This document shows, piece after piece, positions 24,229 through 34,868 of a DNA stretch of 64,000 nucleotides. Within the stretch, counting starts at the first letter, position 1, and every line of letters begins with the position of its first letter. This DNA is from Cladocopium goreaui (lineage: Eukaryota; Sar; Dinophyceae; Suessiales; Symbiodiniaceae), in assembly GCA_947184155.2 (NCBI GenBank), contig CAMXCT020001101.1, positions 228,501 through 292,500 of the forward strand, given 5' to 3'. The position numbers and the translations under genes were made by a program. The notes below the pieces were generated by a model. The model did not search any database and was not told the DNA's origin. It worked only from the letters and a program-made list of their open reading frames with translations.

Positions 24229-24459
24229 GCATTTAATCCTTTCACCCTATTACTAAACGTCCCCCAAATACTAAAAACTAGGGTCCATCTCCAGTTTTGG
24301 AAAATTTCAGATTGGCCAATTTGAATTTTTATTGATCCCCTTTAGAAAACAATTTGAAAATAAACCTACCATTTGTGGGTTTTGCCCCCTAATACTAAAA
24401 ACTAGTTAACGCCGGGGTGTTTATTATTAGGGTCCGTCCGATTTTTTTTTGTTTTTTTT

Positions 24460-24800
24460 ATATTAGGGCTTTTAATTTCTTATTAGGGCCTGCTTCAAAA
24501 ACCAATTTTTGGCAATATTTTAATTGCGTTATATAAGAAAAGTTAATTGATTTTGAAATCGGAACAAAACATATTATTAAGGATTTAATTTTATTAATAG
24601 GGTCCGCTTCGAAATCTAATTTTTGACAATGTTTTAATCGCGTTATATAAGGAAATTTAATTGATTTTGAAATCGGAAAAAAAATCATTAATAATGGTTT
24701 AATTTTAATTAATAGGGTCCGCTTCGAAATGCAATTTTTGGCAATATTTTAATTGCGTTATATAAGGAAATTTAATTAATTTTGAGATCGGTCATCAGGT
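24460..24800. repeat. About 120-bp repeat, three diverged copies
   Basis: Each copy holds AATAGGGTCCGCTTCGAAAT-like sequence, TTTTGGCAATATTTTAAT and GCGTTATATAAGGAAATTTA, at about 24480, 24597 and 24712. Confidence 0.8.
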
Positions 24801-24804
24801 CACC

Positions 24805-25080
24805 TGAGAAAGAAAAAAAGCGAAAAAAATGCTTTAAAAAAATGCGAAAAAAAAAGCGAAAAAAAAAAGCGAAAACAGAGCGAAAAAAAAGCGAAAATAA
24901 AAAAGTGAAAACAAATAGGTTGCTTTTTTTTCTTTTTTTTTGCTTTTTTCTAATTCAGGTTTGGATTGGGTTTTTCTTTTTTTGCTTTTGTTTTGCTCTT
25001 TTTTGCTTTTCTCTAATTGAGGTTTGGATTGGGTTTTGCTTCATTTTTGGATTGGTTTTCGCTTTTTTAATTTTTTGAAG
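24805..25080. repeat. Paired (GCGAAAA)n and (TTTTGCT)n tracts
   Basis: 24805-24915 is almost pure purine (GCGAAAAAAAA units) and 24918-25075 is its pyrimidine-rich counterpart (TTTTTTTGCTTTT, plus TTTGGATTGGG spacers). The halves could pair as a long imperfect hairpin. Confidence 0.75.
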
Positions 25081-25334
25081 ACGTAGGCTTAAGGCATTTC
25101 ACAATATTATTAAGGGTTTAATTTTATTAATAGGGATCCCTAATAATAAATACCCCCCTAATACTAAAAACTACCTGAGGTGTTTATTAATAGGGGGGGG
25201 GCGTTTAGTATTAGGGGGAAGGGATTACTGTGCATGGTTGCCATGTTCTTCCTTTATGAAATCTAAAGACTGCCCGTGACTTGAACCAACATCCCTCAAG
25301 CAGGAGATTGAGCCTCGGGTTCCGTGGCTTTTTG

Positions 25335-25391
25335 GTCCTTGAAACAGTAGATGGAGAAGCCCGTTGGGCACCAATCGACGAACTGCGCAGC
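25335..25391 (-). CDS. Micro-exon with exact alpha-tubulin motif
   Basis: The minus strand reads QFVDWCPTGF at 25356-25385, identical to the ten residues around positions 342-351 of alpha-tubulin. Codons are GC-rich, like the other micro-exons. A TGCGCAG acceptor precedes FVDW. After the Phe the reading (SIYCFKDQK) no longer matches tubulin, so the exon may end near GGC TTC or the copy may be diverged. Confidence 0.5.
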
Positions 25392-25407
25392 TGACGTGAG
25401 GAAGACT

Positions 25408-25489
25408 AGAAAAATATTAATCAGTTGGGATCATTATTCCCAATATATGGAAAATAAAAAAATAAAAAATGTTCCAAACCACCAACCAG
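25408..25489. repeat. Family B element, 5' truncated
   Basis: Interior (CAGTTGGGATCATTATTCCC) and right end (AAACCACCAACCAG) are kept; the left end is missing. Confidence 0.75.
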
Positions 25490-25968
25490 TTAACATATAC
25501 CTGGCTTATCTGGCGATAACAGTTAAACCAACAATTGGTTTGTGGGACGATCACCAATATCTTTCCACAATGTAAGTCGTGCGCCCTGTCGTGCGCCCGT
25601 CAAGAGATTGGAAGAATGCCACAACATATGTTTCCCAGTTTTTCCAAATAAAAATGAACCAGTCAGAGTCCGACCTTCTTCATTGATGTGTTTGGATGTC
25701 TTTCTTCATGTTGTTTACTCTTTGGACCCAACAAGCAACCTTCCCAATCGTACCACTTCCACGTAGTCTGCCATGAAAACTGGGTGGAATGTACTGCATC
25801 TATTCATGAATTGGGCCCCATCAATTCGCTGTCAAAGGCCCCAGGTTTAGCGTTCTCAAAGGGTATTTACTATTATAATTATAACATAATCATTATCATG
25901 TGTAATCCATAGCAATTCTATATAAGACCATATGTGTGATGATGCAAATCCTGATTTTAAATAGGTGT

Positions 25969-26081
25969 TACCCTGTGGTAAACTAACATTTTGCTATGGA
26001 AAATCACCATTTTTAATGGCGGGTAAATCCACTATTTCTGTGGCCATTTTCAATAGCTATGTAAACGTTTACCAGAGGGTA
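25969..26081. repeat. Family A inverted-repeat element
   Basis: Starts TACCCTGTGGTAAAC, ends TTTACCAGAGGGTA. Confidence 0.85.
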
Positions 26082-26094
26082 CAGGGATTGGACC

Positions 26095-26195
26095 ATTTCC
26101 TGCCCAACATCTGTGGACCTGGTAGTCCCGGCAGGTCTTCAAGTCTGCGACCTGACGACGCTAGCGTTGACGGCTGTGCTCTTCGGCTGTGCTAT
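26095..26195 (-). CDS. Micro-exon
   Basis: One minus frame reads QPKSTAVNASVVRSQT, which loosely resembles the VPKDVNAAV segment just upstream of the tubulin motif in the next exon. Another frame reads RRQVADLKTCRDYQVHR after a TAG acceptor. Unresolved. Confidence 0.3.
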
Positions 26196-26225
26196 GCACC
26201 CTCAAAATGGCTATGTGAATCGATT

Positions 26226-26334
26226 TAATCCCATCCCCCCAATATTAAACACCCCCTAAATGGTTCCAATTATGTTCAAATTCCCTACTAAACCATGGTT
26301 TCTAAGGTTTTTTTTATATTAGGGGATGAGATTA
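26226..26334. repeat. Family C short element
   Basis: TAATCCCATCCCCCCAATAT at the left is answered by ATATTAGGGGATGAGATTA at the right; the interior has AAACCATGGTTTC. Confidence 0.75.
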
Positions 26335-27117
26335 TATAATCTGGAAAAGTCTGAACTAATCTGAACATCTGCTGAATCATCATTGACTTTAGAGGTGATT
26401 AATGGTAATTCGCCTACTTTCAGACAAACCCATATCATATATATCATATGCACCATGGTCGAGTTACATGGGGTGAAAGGACTTTGGTCATTGCACCATC
26501 ACAAATGGTTGGTCACATTTGGATACATATGGTAGGTCACCCGATCTAGGATATAACCCCAAACAATCACCCAAAAAAAGAAGCGACAATAGCATGTGTC
26601 AACTTACAAAAACGTTGATTCAACACATTGACATTAACATCTAAAACCGGGCGGGAATTTGTCCAAAAAACTATCAGACTCTATGGACTCTATGGTTTTT
26701 GATTCAATGGAAGGATTTTTTTTTTCGGTCCCTGACATATAAAAACTGATGGTTAATTACTGTATTTCTACCATCCAAATTTTGGAGGTATTTGTATTGA
26801 AACATCCGCAGAAATAACCCGCAGAAATGGAGGTGCGAAACCTCCAGTGATGGCTGAACCATGATCAAACCAATGGTTGGATAGTCCTCCGAAAGGCAAC
26901 ATATACTAAAAACATGGTAAAACTATGTGAAACCACAAGGCAGTCATTGCCAGTCATTGATTTCAAGGGCATATGCGGCATATATGTATATATAATATAT
27001 ATATACAATTATATACAATCAAATAAGCAATCTTCAACAGGGAACATCAGCCTGAGAGGTACCCATGACTGAAGTTGGAGGAAACACAAGTCATGGACCC
27101 AATTGGTAAACTGTCGG

Positions 27118-27178
27118 CCCTGTCGGCATTGGGAAATCTGAGCTGAATGGGTCGGTTGCGATCTATGCGCATGTGACT
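27118..27178 (-). CDS. Micro-exon
   Basis: Minus frame reads SQPTHSAQISQCRQGRQFTN. Confidence 0.3.
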
Positions 27179-27479
27179 TCAACTGACAATGACCACGACA
27201 GTTTGCAGAGAAGATAATAACAAATTAACCTGCAGCAAACAAATTATCGGAAAAAAGGAAAAACAATTAACCAAATTAACAAGAACAGTAATGCATGTAC
27301 CGTGTAACAGAATGTGTCATGGCTTGAATACAAACACTCCTGGTTGTTTGGGTCCATCATCCTCAATGAGGATGAGCAACAACCAGTGGGACTTACCTGC
27401 TATCAGACCAATTTAAGGAACAGAACATGCATAAAACCACCTATTTCTTCATCAATGGCACACAGATGCCACTAGCTGC

Positions 27480-27532
27480 ATCTAGCAAGAGCTGATTGGA
27501 GTGTTCTCCTACGGAGGCCATCCTGCGTAGTC
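27480..27532 (-). CDS. Micro-exon
   Basis: Acceptor ACGCAG followed on the minus strand by DGLRRRTLQSALARCS and a stop. Confidence 0.3.
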
Positions 27533-27924
27533 ATCTATGTGTGTAAGCTTGCAGCAACCACCACATGACATCCTAAATATCAGCATTCAAGATGTAGATA
27601 CCCTGCAAAGGCTAATGGTCTACGGTTTGAAATTTTATCGTTTACGTCTTTTATACAACCAAAATTGGATTGTTGCAGGTATAGATGCCGAACTGTGGCG
27701 GAAACCTCCGTTTGGACTGCCATCTTTTTTCGTTAGTCTTCTGCTTGATCAATAGGATTTCCCACATTGTGATAATCCCCAATAATCCCATCAGATTATA
27801 CATGTAGTAATCCACCAAAAGTTTGAAAAGTCTTTCTCACCACTATTCTAGTGGGATTTTGCTTTTCCATATTTTTTGGGGCTTACTATAAAATGATACT
27901 ATAACCACATATCTTCACTCAACA

Positions 27925-28052
27925 GGGATGTCTTGCAGCCACTGGCCCGAGGGACGCGAGACACGGCACTCGACAACTCGACACCACGGCAGAACATGGA
28001 GTAGGCCTTGACGGCATTGCGGGTCGGGACTTGCGGGGCCAGCAGAAATGGT
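27925..28052 (-). CDS. Micro-exon, long and clear
   Basis: Minus frame reads LLAPQVPTRNAVKAYSMFCR and then GVELSSAVSRVPRASGCKTS; GC-rich over 125 bp. Confidence 0.45.
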
Positions 28053-28128
28053 TATTGTTTTCCCCAACAAGTATCAACAAATTTGAAGTCTGATGAGAAT
28101 TACAGTAATCGGGATTTACAAACCATTG

Positions 28129-28232
28129 TACCCTCTGATAATTTAACATAGCTATTGAAAATGACCATATATAGTGGATTTTCCCATTAACAATGGTGAT
28201 TTTCCATAGCTATGTTAAATTACCAGAGGGTA
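28129..28232. repeat. Family A inverted-repeat element
   Basis: Starts TACCCTCTGATAAT, ends ATTACCAGAGGGTA. A decayed relative ending TTTACCGGAGGGT follows at about 28282-28373. Confidence 0.88.
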
Positions 28233-28498
28233 TGCCATATCATAGGATGTAATGGGGATAAAGTTGCCCTCATGGCTGGGAATTTCCCGAACTAAATGGA
28301 GGTTAGTTAAGCTGTGTTTATTTCATGCATAAATGGGACATGTTCCATTGCTGTGTTAGTTTACCGGAGGGTCTCGCCCAAAATTTGCATGTCCGGATAA
28401 AATGCTGATATACCATGACGGAAGTACAGTACCCTTTCTTGCCTCAGTTTTCGACAAACCCATTTTCGTAGACCCTCAACAGACCCTTCAATTTGATC

Positions 28499-28610
28499 TG
28501 CTTGGTGGTTTCAACCATCTTGAAACATATGAAAGTCAATGGGAAGGATTATCCCATATATATCCATATATTATGGAAAATACAATTCATGTTTGAAACC
28601 ACCAACCAGT
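28499..28610. repeat. Family B inverted-repeat element
   Basis: Ends CTGCTTGGTGGTTT and AAACCACCAACCAG. Confidence 0.85.
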
Positions 28611-29034
28611 GATGGATGTTCATCCTCCAAAAATAACCACCGGTCACAATCCACGGAATGGGAGCTGGAGTCGACTCCTGGGTAAAGTCTAACTCGCTAA
28701 CCATCTGGGACCATCTGGGGATAGTTAAGCCTTACTATAGGGATAACCGGATAACTATTATTCCAGGGAGAACAGTGAGGTCATTATAAAATTTACCCAG
28801 AATGTGTAGTCTGGAATGGGCTGGGTAGTCCAACATCATGTTCGTGGTGATCTTCATATCAGCCCCAACTCCAAATATAAGCACATACATAATTCAAGTC
28901 TAACTGACAAATGCGAGTGATATCATGCGAGATCAATATGATATATATATATATACACGTATACACCATATATTCATTGAACATTTATAAATGTAATAAA
29001 ACATTAATTAAGTAAAATAGATCAAAGCTTCAAC

Positions 29035-29115
29035 CGCACCAATGGGTCAACACTTCCTTTCACCACAGCAGACTCGCCCTTTGATCTAACCCTGTCGTCG
29101 CTGACCGTTTTTTTC
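29035..29115 (-). CDS. Micro-exon
   Basis: Minus frame reads KTVSDDRVRSKGESAVVKGS and then VDPLVRLKL. Confidence 0.4.
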
Positions 29116-29255
29116 GTCAAGAGGCAATAATCTTCTCGGAATTATGTTCTCCAAAGCCATTGCACAGGTATCCCTGGCAGCGGGATTTTATGGAATTTTA
29201 TTCTGTGACCATGAGACTAAAAATAGACTAAAGGAAAGAGCCTGACAATCAGCTT

Positions 29256-29343
29256 CGGGTTTGTCTGAAAATAAGGTATCTCAAAATCGAATGGTTTAGG
29301 AACATTTTCCCATTTAAAATATACACCACTTTCAGACAAACCC
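29256..29343. repeat. Family D inverted-repeat element
   Basis: Perfect 14-bp inverted ends GGGTTTGTCTGAAA and TTTCAGACAAACCC around 60 bp. Solo ends of the same sequence lie at about 10053-10065, 15245-15258 and 26419-26432. Confidence 0.8.
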
Positions 29344-30044
29344 AAATGGCTAGCGACCGTCGTACATCCCATTAGTTAGTGGTTTCGCCCCCCTTGAAAG
29401 CTCGTGTGTGTATTGATGTCAATTGAGATCATTATCTTGGGTAGGGATGGAAATTAGCACTTGAAATTTCCAACCAACACCCAGTTCTTTGGTTGATAAC
29501 ATACCCATAAAACCTCCATTGCTGCTGATGAAGTCGCTGTTTTTTGCTGGTTGTCACTTCTTCCCTGGGAAGTCTGTGTGGTGGATCAGTGGATAGCCAC
29601 CTTGAAATACTGTATCCTTGAGGCATTGTTTACTGTACCCAGTATGCGTTAAAAATGGGTACAGTAGCTCAGCAAATCAGGGTCGGTGAACTATGTCATA
29701 GGTGTGGTTTGATATTGCTTGAGATCACGCTTTATACTGTCCATGTTGTGCAAGATTCTGAAGAATGTTTGAACTGGATATCATAGTACAAGTCCTCTCC
29801 CCGCGCAGAAGGCGCCAACAAAACAATCAATATGTGCTTGCCAATCTTACCATTTCATGCGAATTCGATAGCAGAAAAGATCGTCATCGCTGAACCACGC
29901 CCGAACAACCAACATCCATCACTGGTCGGAGGTTTCAATCTAATTAAAAGATATTAAAACATATCATATCAATCATCATCCAAAGGAATGGTTTGTTTTG
30001 GACTCTGGAAACAATTCTAAAATCACCCAGCCCTCCCTGCGGTG

Positions 30045-30155
30045 CCGCTTATTGGCGCACCCGTTTCAGCGCATGCTGACAGGCATCCGCGCCCTTTTCT
30101 TGTCCAGGTTTGCCCACGGCAAAGTCTTCCATGCCCTGGTCGTCCCCCAAACTCC
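30045..30155 (-). CDS. Micro-exon
   Basis: Minus frame reads GDDQGMEDFAVGKPGQEKGA and then DACQHALKRVRQ before a stop; it starts beside a family B element. Confidence 0.4.
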
Positions 30156-30157
30156 AC

Positions 30158-30265
30158 TCTGGTTGGTGGTTTCAACCCCTGTGAAAAATATGAGTCAGTT
30201 GGGATTATTATTTCCAACTGAATGGAAAGTCATAAAATAAAAAAGTTCCAAACCATCAAACAGCC
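30158..30265. repeat. Family B inverted-repeat element
   Basis: Begins CTGGTTGGTGGTTTC; the right end AAACCATCAAACAG is mildly decayed. Confidence 0.8.
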
Positions 30266-30302
30266 ACAGTTTCTCTCAGTTTCCCAATCTCTTTTCTCAG
30301 TT

Positions 30303-30376
30303 TCCGAGGTCCTTTTTCCGCACCTTGGCAGTGAGGCCTCCCAAGGATGGCAGCATGTACTTGATGCGAGGATAAC
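30303..30376 (-). CDS. Micro-exon with tubulin-like motif
   Basis: After the acceptor CGCTGAG the minus strand reads YPRIKYMLPSLGGLTAKVRK. Tubulins carry YPRIHFMLSSYAP at residues 262-274. A second open frame (RRAALRLSSHQVHAAILG) is an alternative. Confidence 0.4.
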
Positions 30377-30770
30377 CTCAGCGCGGCTCGGCGTTTTTCA
30401 CTGGACGTGTCCAGTTCATGGGTTGGAGAGCAAGAAAAAAAACACAGAACTTCAGCCAATAGATGTCAAAAAGAATATAGAATTGAGAACTAAACAACAA
30501 GAGTTGTACTAAAATGTATACTAAATATCAACACGTGTTTTTGTGTATCAGCACAATTCTGGCGAATGGAAAAATGGATGATGGTCACAACCGGATCTGA
30601 GAAATAAATACCAATTCACTACCCTGACTTCAGACCGTAAGAGGTGGCCCTCTATTCTTCATCATCCATCATTTCAAAGTATATCAAATCGCGTTCATAC
30701 CACCATGCTTTATCATGTTTTTTCAAAGTTCAAAGCAACTTAAAAACAGCAAGTGGATAGACCCAGCAAA

Positions 30771-30875
30771 TACCCTCTGGTTATTTAACATAGCCATGGA
30801 AAATCACCATTTTCAATAGGTAAACCATCTATAAATGGGCCATTTCCCATGGCTATGTTAAATAGCCAGAGGGTA
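30771..30875. repeat. Family A inverted-repeat element
   Basis: Ends TACCCTCTGGTT and AGCCAGAGGGTA. Confidence 0.88.
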
Positions 30876-30889
30876 AATCAAATATAATT

Positions 30890-30985
30890 ATCCGGAGGAT
30901 TTCCAAGCACCCAGGTACTGCAGAGGTTTGTGGCAATGGCTTGCATGGAGGCGCTGCGCATGCCTTGTTTGTTTTTGTTGTTTGT
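30890..30985 (-). CDS. Micro-exon
   Basis: Minus frame reads GMRSASMQAIATNLCSTWVL; it lies just 5' of the family A element at 30771-30875. Confidence 0.4.
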
Positions 30986-31227
30986 GAAGGAGTGGCTTGA
31001 GGGATCAGGGGGAAATCTTGCCGAAATTATGATAAATCGGTGTATACATATTTTATACATATACTAGTCATATATTGACTATAAATGATTGCTGGATTAT
31101 GAATAATATGTGGATTATATATTGATGATTGATTGAGAATAAGTGGCTTCTTATGGACCACTCACAATAATACTAACGATTGTGAGAATTGCTCATTGTT
31201 GAGATGTCATAGCTCATGAATGTTAAG

Positions 31228-31274
31228 TACCCCTATGATCATTAAGGACTGACAATAAACATAGGTAATCGTAG
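31228..31274. repeat. Short inverted repeat
   Basis: AGTACCCCTATGAT and ATCGTAGGGGTACT bound about 20 bp, like a very small terminal-inverted-repeat element. Confidence 0.6.
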
Positions 31275-31651
31275 GGGTACTCATCACAGTCATGCGTACT
31301 AATCATAGCTATTCAGAGCTAATCAATGCTAATCATAGCTAATCAACGACTAGTGATGGATTGATAAACCTATGATTGATGAAGTGCTTGATAATGCTGA
31401 ACTACTAGCAGATGCAAACCCCTCCTGGGAATGATATGTGTTTCCCTATTGAGGGACTAGCGACATGATAAGAAATCATTGATGGATGATTGATGGTTTT
31501 AATGAATGCTATGGATCACAAGTACCATTATGGATTACCATTACCATATGATGTACTGTATATGAAATCAATAATCGGATTACCATTATATATGAATAGC
31601 ATTATTGGATTCCCATTACCAACAAACCACTATTGGTTTAGCATTATAACA

Positions 31652-31759
31652 TACCATCTGGCTATTTAACATAGCCATGGAAAATGGCCCATAGAAATAG
31701 ATGGTTTACCCATTGAAAAATGGTGATTTTCCATGGCTACGTTAAATAACCAGATGGTA
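31652..31759. repeat. Family A-like element, variant ends
   Basis: Ends TACCATCTGGCT and AACCAGATGGTA with long complementary arms. Confidence 0.8.
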
Positions 31760-31970
31760 ATAACTATTAATGATCATGAAATCAGTCATGGATCATGAAA
31801 TGGATCGATGCTATGGGTGCCTTCACCCTTCACCATCTTTGGTGGTGATCCCCATGACATGTTTGGAGTAATCCTCACCCAGCGTTTACGTAACTTGACA
31901 TGATTGGGTTGGTTCCTAGAATTGACCCAACTAGAATTAGGTCTAATTGTTGAAGTTATTTTGGTTGTTA

Positions 31971-32026
31971 ATTCACAATATCAACCATATCAATTATGGC
32001 TATTATGGTTGATATAATTGTGAATG
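31971..32026. repeat. Hairpin, about 22-bp arms
   Basis: ATTCACAATATCAACCAT on the left pairs with ATGGTTGATATAATTGTGAAT on the right, with a short AT-rich loop. Confidence 0.7.
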
Positions 32027-32411
32027 ATCCAACTTTTTCAGGTTGTTAAAATTAACCAAACTGACGTTGACATGTTGTACTTGCTTTCCAGCTGCTGAAA
32101 CGTTGAGGTACTGACTACATGGATGACATTTGAATGCCGGGGCGTTGACTCACAACCCATAGATGCCATAGTATATGAAGGTTGGGGTTGGGGAGGACAA
32201 ACTTATCAGATATGTTGGAAGAGAACTGCTTTTTTTACATCATCTCATGTGAAACAATCACACGTGTGGAACAAACATAAATGATCAATGGATTATTTTT
32301 TATGGGTTGATGAGTTGATGATGACCCATGATTCCTATGGACCCTCCTTCAGAATCTCCAAGAGTCAGTCACATGGCATAAATTGCAGCCCATCGATTTT
32401 TTCGATGGATG

Positions 32412-32518
32412 TACCCTCTGGTAAACTAACATAACTATGGAAAATCACCATATTTAATGGGAAAATCTCACTATAAATGGCCATTTTTAATAGCTATGTC
32501 ACAAATTACCAGAGGGTA
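32412..32518. repeat. Family A inverted-repeat element
   Basis: Perfect TACCCTCTGGT ends; abuts the exon at 32510-32643. Confidence 0.9.
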
Positions 32519-32643
32519 TTCATCAACCAGCTTTTTGTGCCCAGGATGGCCATCCCCGGGCCTGTGCTCGCTGAAACCACTCGGTTGAACCTGCGCTGCA
32601 AATGACTGGAGTTATCCATGGCCGAGGGCACACATACTCTGAG
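32510..32643 (-). CDS. Micro-exon ending in a family A element
   Basis: A clean acceptor (TTTTTTCCTCAG) opens VPSAMDNSSHLQRRFNRVVS and then TGPGMAILGTKSWLMNTL, which stays open into the family A element at 32412-32518. Confidence 0.5.
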
Positions 32644-33067
32644 GAAAAAAGTCCTGAATGTAACATGCTCCATCAGACATAGAATATATATGAATATATA
32701 AGAACATCTAAGCTATATGGGCCAAAAACTGAATGTAAAAACTGGCCAAAAATTCACTGCGACTCTCCTACCAAACTCAAAAATATTCGGCCAGGTGAAT
32801 AGTTACCTGAACATCTCAAGGGCTCAGGACTCTCAGGTAAAAACACATGGTGTTATTGAACATGCCTCCTGAATGCAAATTGATGATGTGCCCTGCCAAA
32901 TTGTGATTCTTCGGCTAGCCAGCGTACGTTACGAGAAATTATGTATATCAAAGCATAATACAATAGCCACATAATTCCGCATATCATTGGTAACTCTAGC
33001 TAACAGGCCAGGCAAAACAAGACTGTAATCCTAGAAATGAAGTTGGTGTTCTGAAACATTAGTCATT

Positions 33068-33132
33068 AGTCAGTTGGGATGATGACATTCCCAACTAATA
33101 TGGGATCCATATGGATCCAAACCACCAACCAG
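33068..33132. repeat. Family B element, truncated
   Basis: Holds TCAGTTGGGATGATGAC and AAACCACCAACCAG; the left arm is lost. Confidence 0.65.
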
Positions 33133-33189
33133 CCATGATCAAAAATGAACATAACATCATGATATCATTCCCATTCCCATGAGTAGATC

Positions 33190-33250
33190 CCTTCCCGGCA
33201 GAAACGAAAAAGCTCATGAGGGCCAACTGTTGACCAGTCGCTTTACCCAT
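33190..33250 (-). CDS. Micro-exon
   Basis: Minus frame reads MGKATGQQLALMSFFVSAGK. Confidence 0.35.
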
Positions 33251-33774
33251 CGATTTCTGGATGGGTCAATCCCTTGAACCGAACCGTGATCGGTCACAGA
33301 TGGATGAAGATGTGATAAACCTTATCCACTATCAGGATCTATGAGGTGGTATCGTCCCCCATTGTTGTTGCCACCAATACTACCCAGAAAAGGAATCTCA
33401 GAAGGGAAATTCCACCATGTTTATCCATTTTTGTTTAGCATCTCCTTGGGTTTACCCACGAGTTTTCCATCTATGTTGGTTTGCTGGAGGCTTGAATCCC
33501 TGTTTGTGTGCGTTGGATCACATATTCGCGTGACTTAAATCACAATTGCTGTTGATGAATTTCTCATGTTCTTTGTTAACTCGTTGTTGGTCTACCATGT
33601 CTACCCATTCGGGAAACCTTTCTTTTTTTTGGCTGGCATCCAGTGGATTTCCCCAATGAATCTCCCTTTTCGCCGTCCATGATTTGTTTGATCCCCACAA
33701 CTTTGTTGGCTTATATCCCAATGAAATAGCACTGAACCATGAAACAACATCAAATGCTAGTAATTAATCCTCAT

Positions 33775-33880
33775 TACCCTCTGGTAATTTAACATAGCTA
33801 TTGAAAATGGCCATTAATAGTGGATTTTTCCATTGAAAATGGTGATGTTCCATAGTTATGTAACAAATTACCAGAGGGTA
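33775..33880. repeat. Family A inverted-repeat element
   Basis: Perfect ends; abuts the tubulin-like exon at 33872-34025. Confidence 0.9.
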
Positions 33881-34025
33881 ACAATATTGATCCACCTGTT
33901 GGTTCACCCCACCCATGGTTAACCCCATCCACCAACCTTGCCTCATCGGTCCGGTGATTCCGCTTAGCAGCCGTGCCAGAAGACCGTTCAACGTGACGTC
34001 GTCTGAGGCGAACCGTGGCAATGAT
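33872..34025 (-). CDS. Micro-exon with tubulin-like helix
   Basis: Minus frame reads RFASDDVTLNGLLARLLSGI and then TGPMRQG. Tubulin helix H7 region reads [20 protein letters not shown], so Leu-Asn, Leu, Ala, Ser, Thr and Arg positions agree. The frame remains open to the CTCTG/GTAATT end of the family A element at 33775-33880. Confidence 0.45.
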
Positions 34026-34138
34026 GGTATGGTAGCTGGGGGGTATGGGGAGGTAGGGAATGAAACATGGGGTAGGGGGGGGTATGGGGGGGTAGGTTTT
34101 ACCTCTCATTTGTTTTTTTTGACGATCAATGCATTGTC

Positions 34139-34157
34139 TCTCTCTCTCTCTCTCTAT
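34139..34157. repeat. (CT)n microsatellite
   Basis: About nine CT units, preceded by G-run-rich sequence (34060-34097) with GGGGGG and TATGGGGGGGTAGG. Confidence 0.85.
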
Positions 34158-34734
34158 CAGCTATCACATGCTTTAACGTTAATCTAGTTGTAGATACAGT
34201 TTTTTTTTCACCATCAAAATGTGTGTTCAATCATTCTGATGTGTTTTACCTATAACAATGTTTTTTTTCCGCTATCAACACGCGTTCAAGTATCAAAATG
34301 GTTACGCCTGTGTGTGTGTGTTATCTGCGAAAAATGAATAAACATGGTGGACTGAACGAACAAAAAGATCAAAGTGGGAAATCGACCGGCATGTAGCGAT
34401 AGATTACAGCAGACAATACTTGTTCAGCCAAACTCCGGAAGAATCAGGTCGCAAACAGCCCCATAACTTCAGTTCCCCCTTTTGTGTTTTCCAGTAAATA
34501 GATGCAAATAGACTGAATAGACCGTTGATATCCGTTGATGATATTTGATGATCAATCACCTCATCACAATTTTGTCTCATTAGACTGAATAGATCTGAAT
34601 AGACAGTTGATGATCAATCATATCATCAAAAAACAGCGTTGTCTCTTCATTTCACCTCACATTTTTGGTCACTTTTGAGTGGGATTTTCTATGATTTTCG
34701 ACACTTTTTGGTCACTTCCTAGTGACAATTTCTT

Positions 34735-34868
34735 CCCAGTTCCGACGTCCGCGACGTCCGCTTTCCTCCTTCGAGGCCCGACCTGGTGAGCTGATGCCCA
34801 GGCCATTGACCTTTCCAGAGGCCATCTTCTTCAGCGACTTCCTGAGGCAGGAAGTGTCACAAACTTCC
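34735..34868 (-). CDS. Micro-exon, basic
   Basis: Minus frame reads CLRKSLKKMASGKVNGLGIS and then SPGRASKEESGRRGRRNWEE. A second frame (VAEEDGLWKGQWPGHQLT) is open. Confidence 0.4.

Larger units (their letters stand above)
24234..25232. mobile_element. Family C large element with inverted ends
   Basis: Left end reads AATCCTTTCACCCTATTAC and TAAACGTCCCCC; the inverse of the right end reads AATCCCTTCCCCCTAATAC and TAAACGCCCCCC. Inside are three diverged copies of a roughly 120-bp unit (24460-24800; TTAATAGGGTCCGCTTCGAA) and long A- and T-rich tracts. No coding capacity is evident. Confidence 0.65.
31040..32405. other. Long intron-like stretch
   Basis: Rich in TAATCA/GATGAT-type simple sequence, with a family A-like copy and two hairpins; no exon-like island on either strand. 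Confidence 0.55.

Noticed and set aside
25256-25330. tRNA-like sequence with GGTTCAAGTC on the minus strand
   Set aside because: The T-arm stem does not pair and no acceptor or anticodon arm can be drawn; it more likely belongs to the exon flank.
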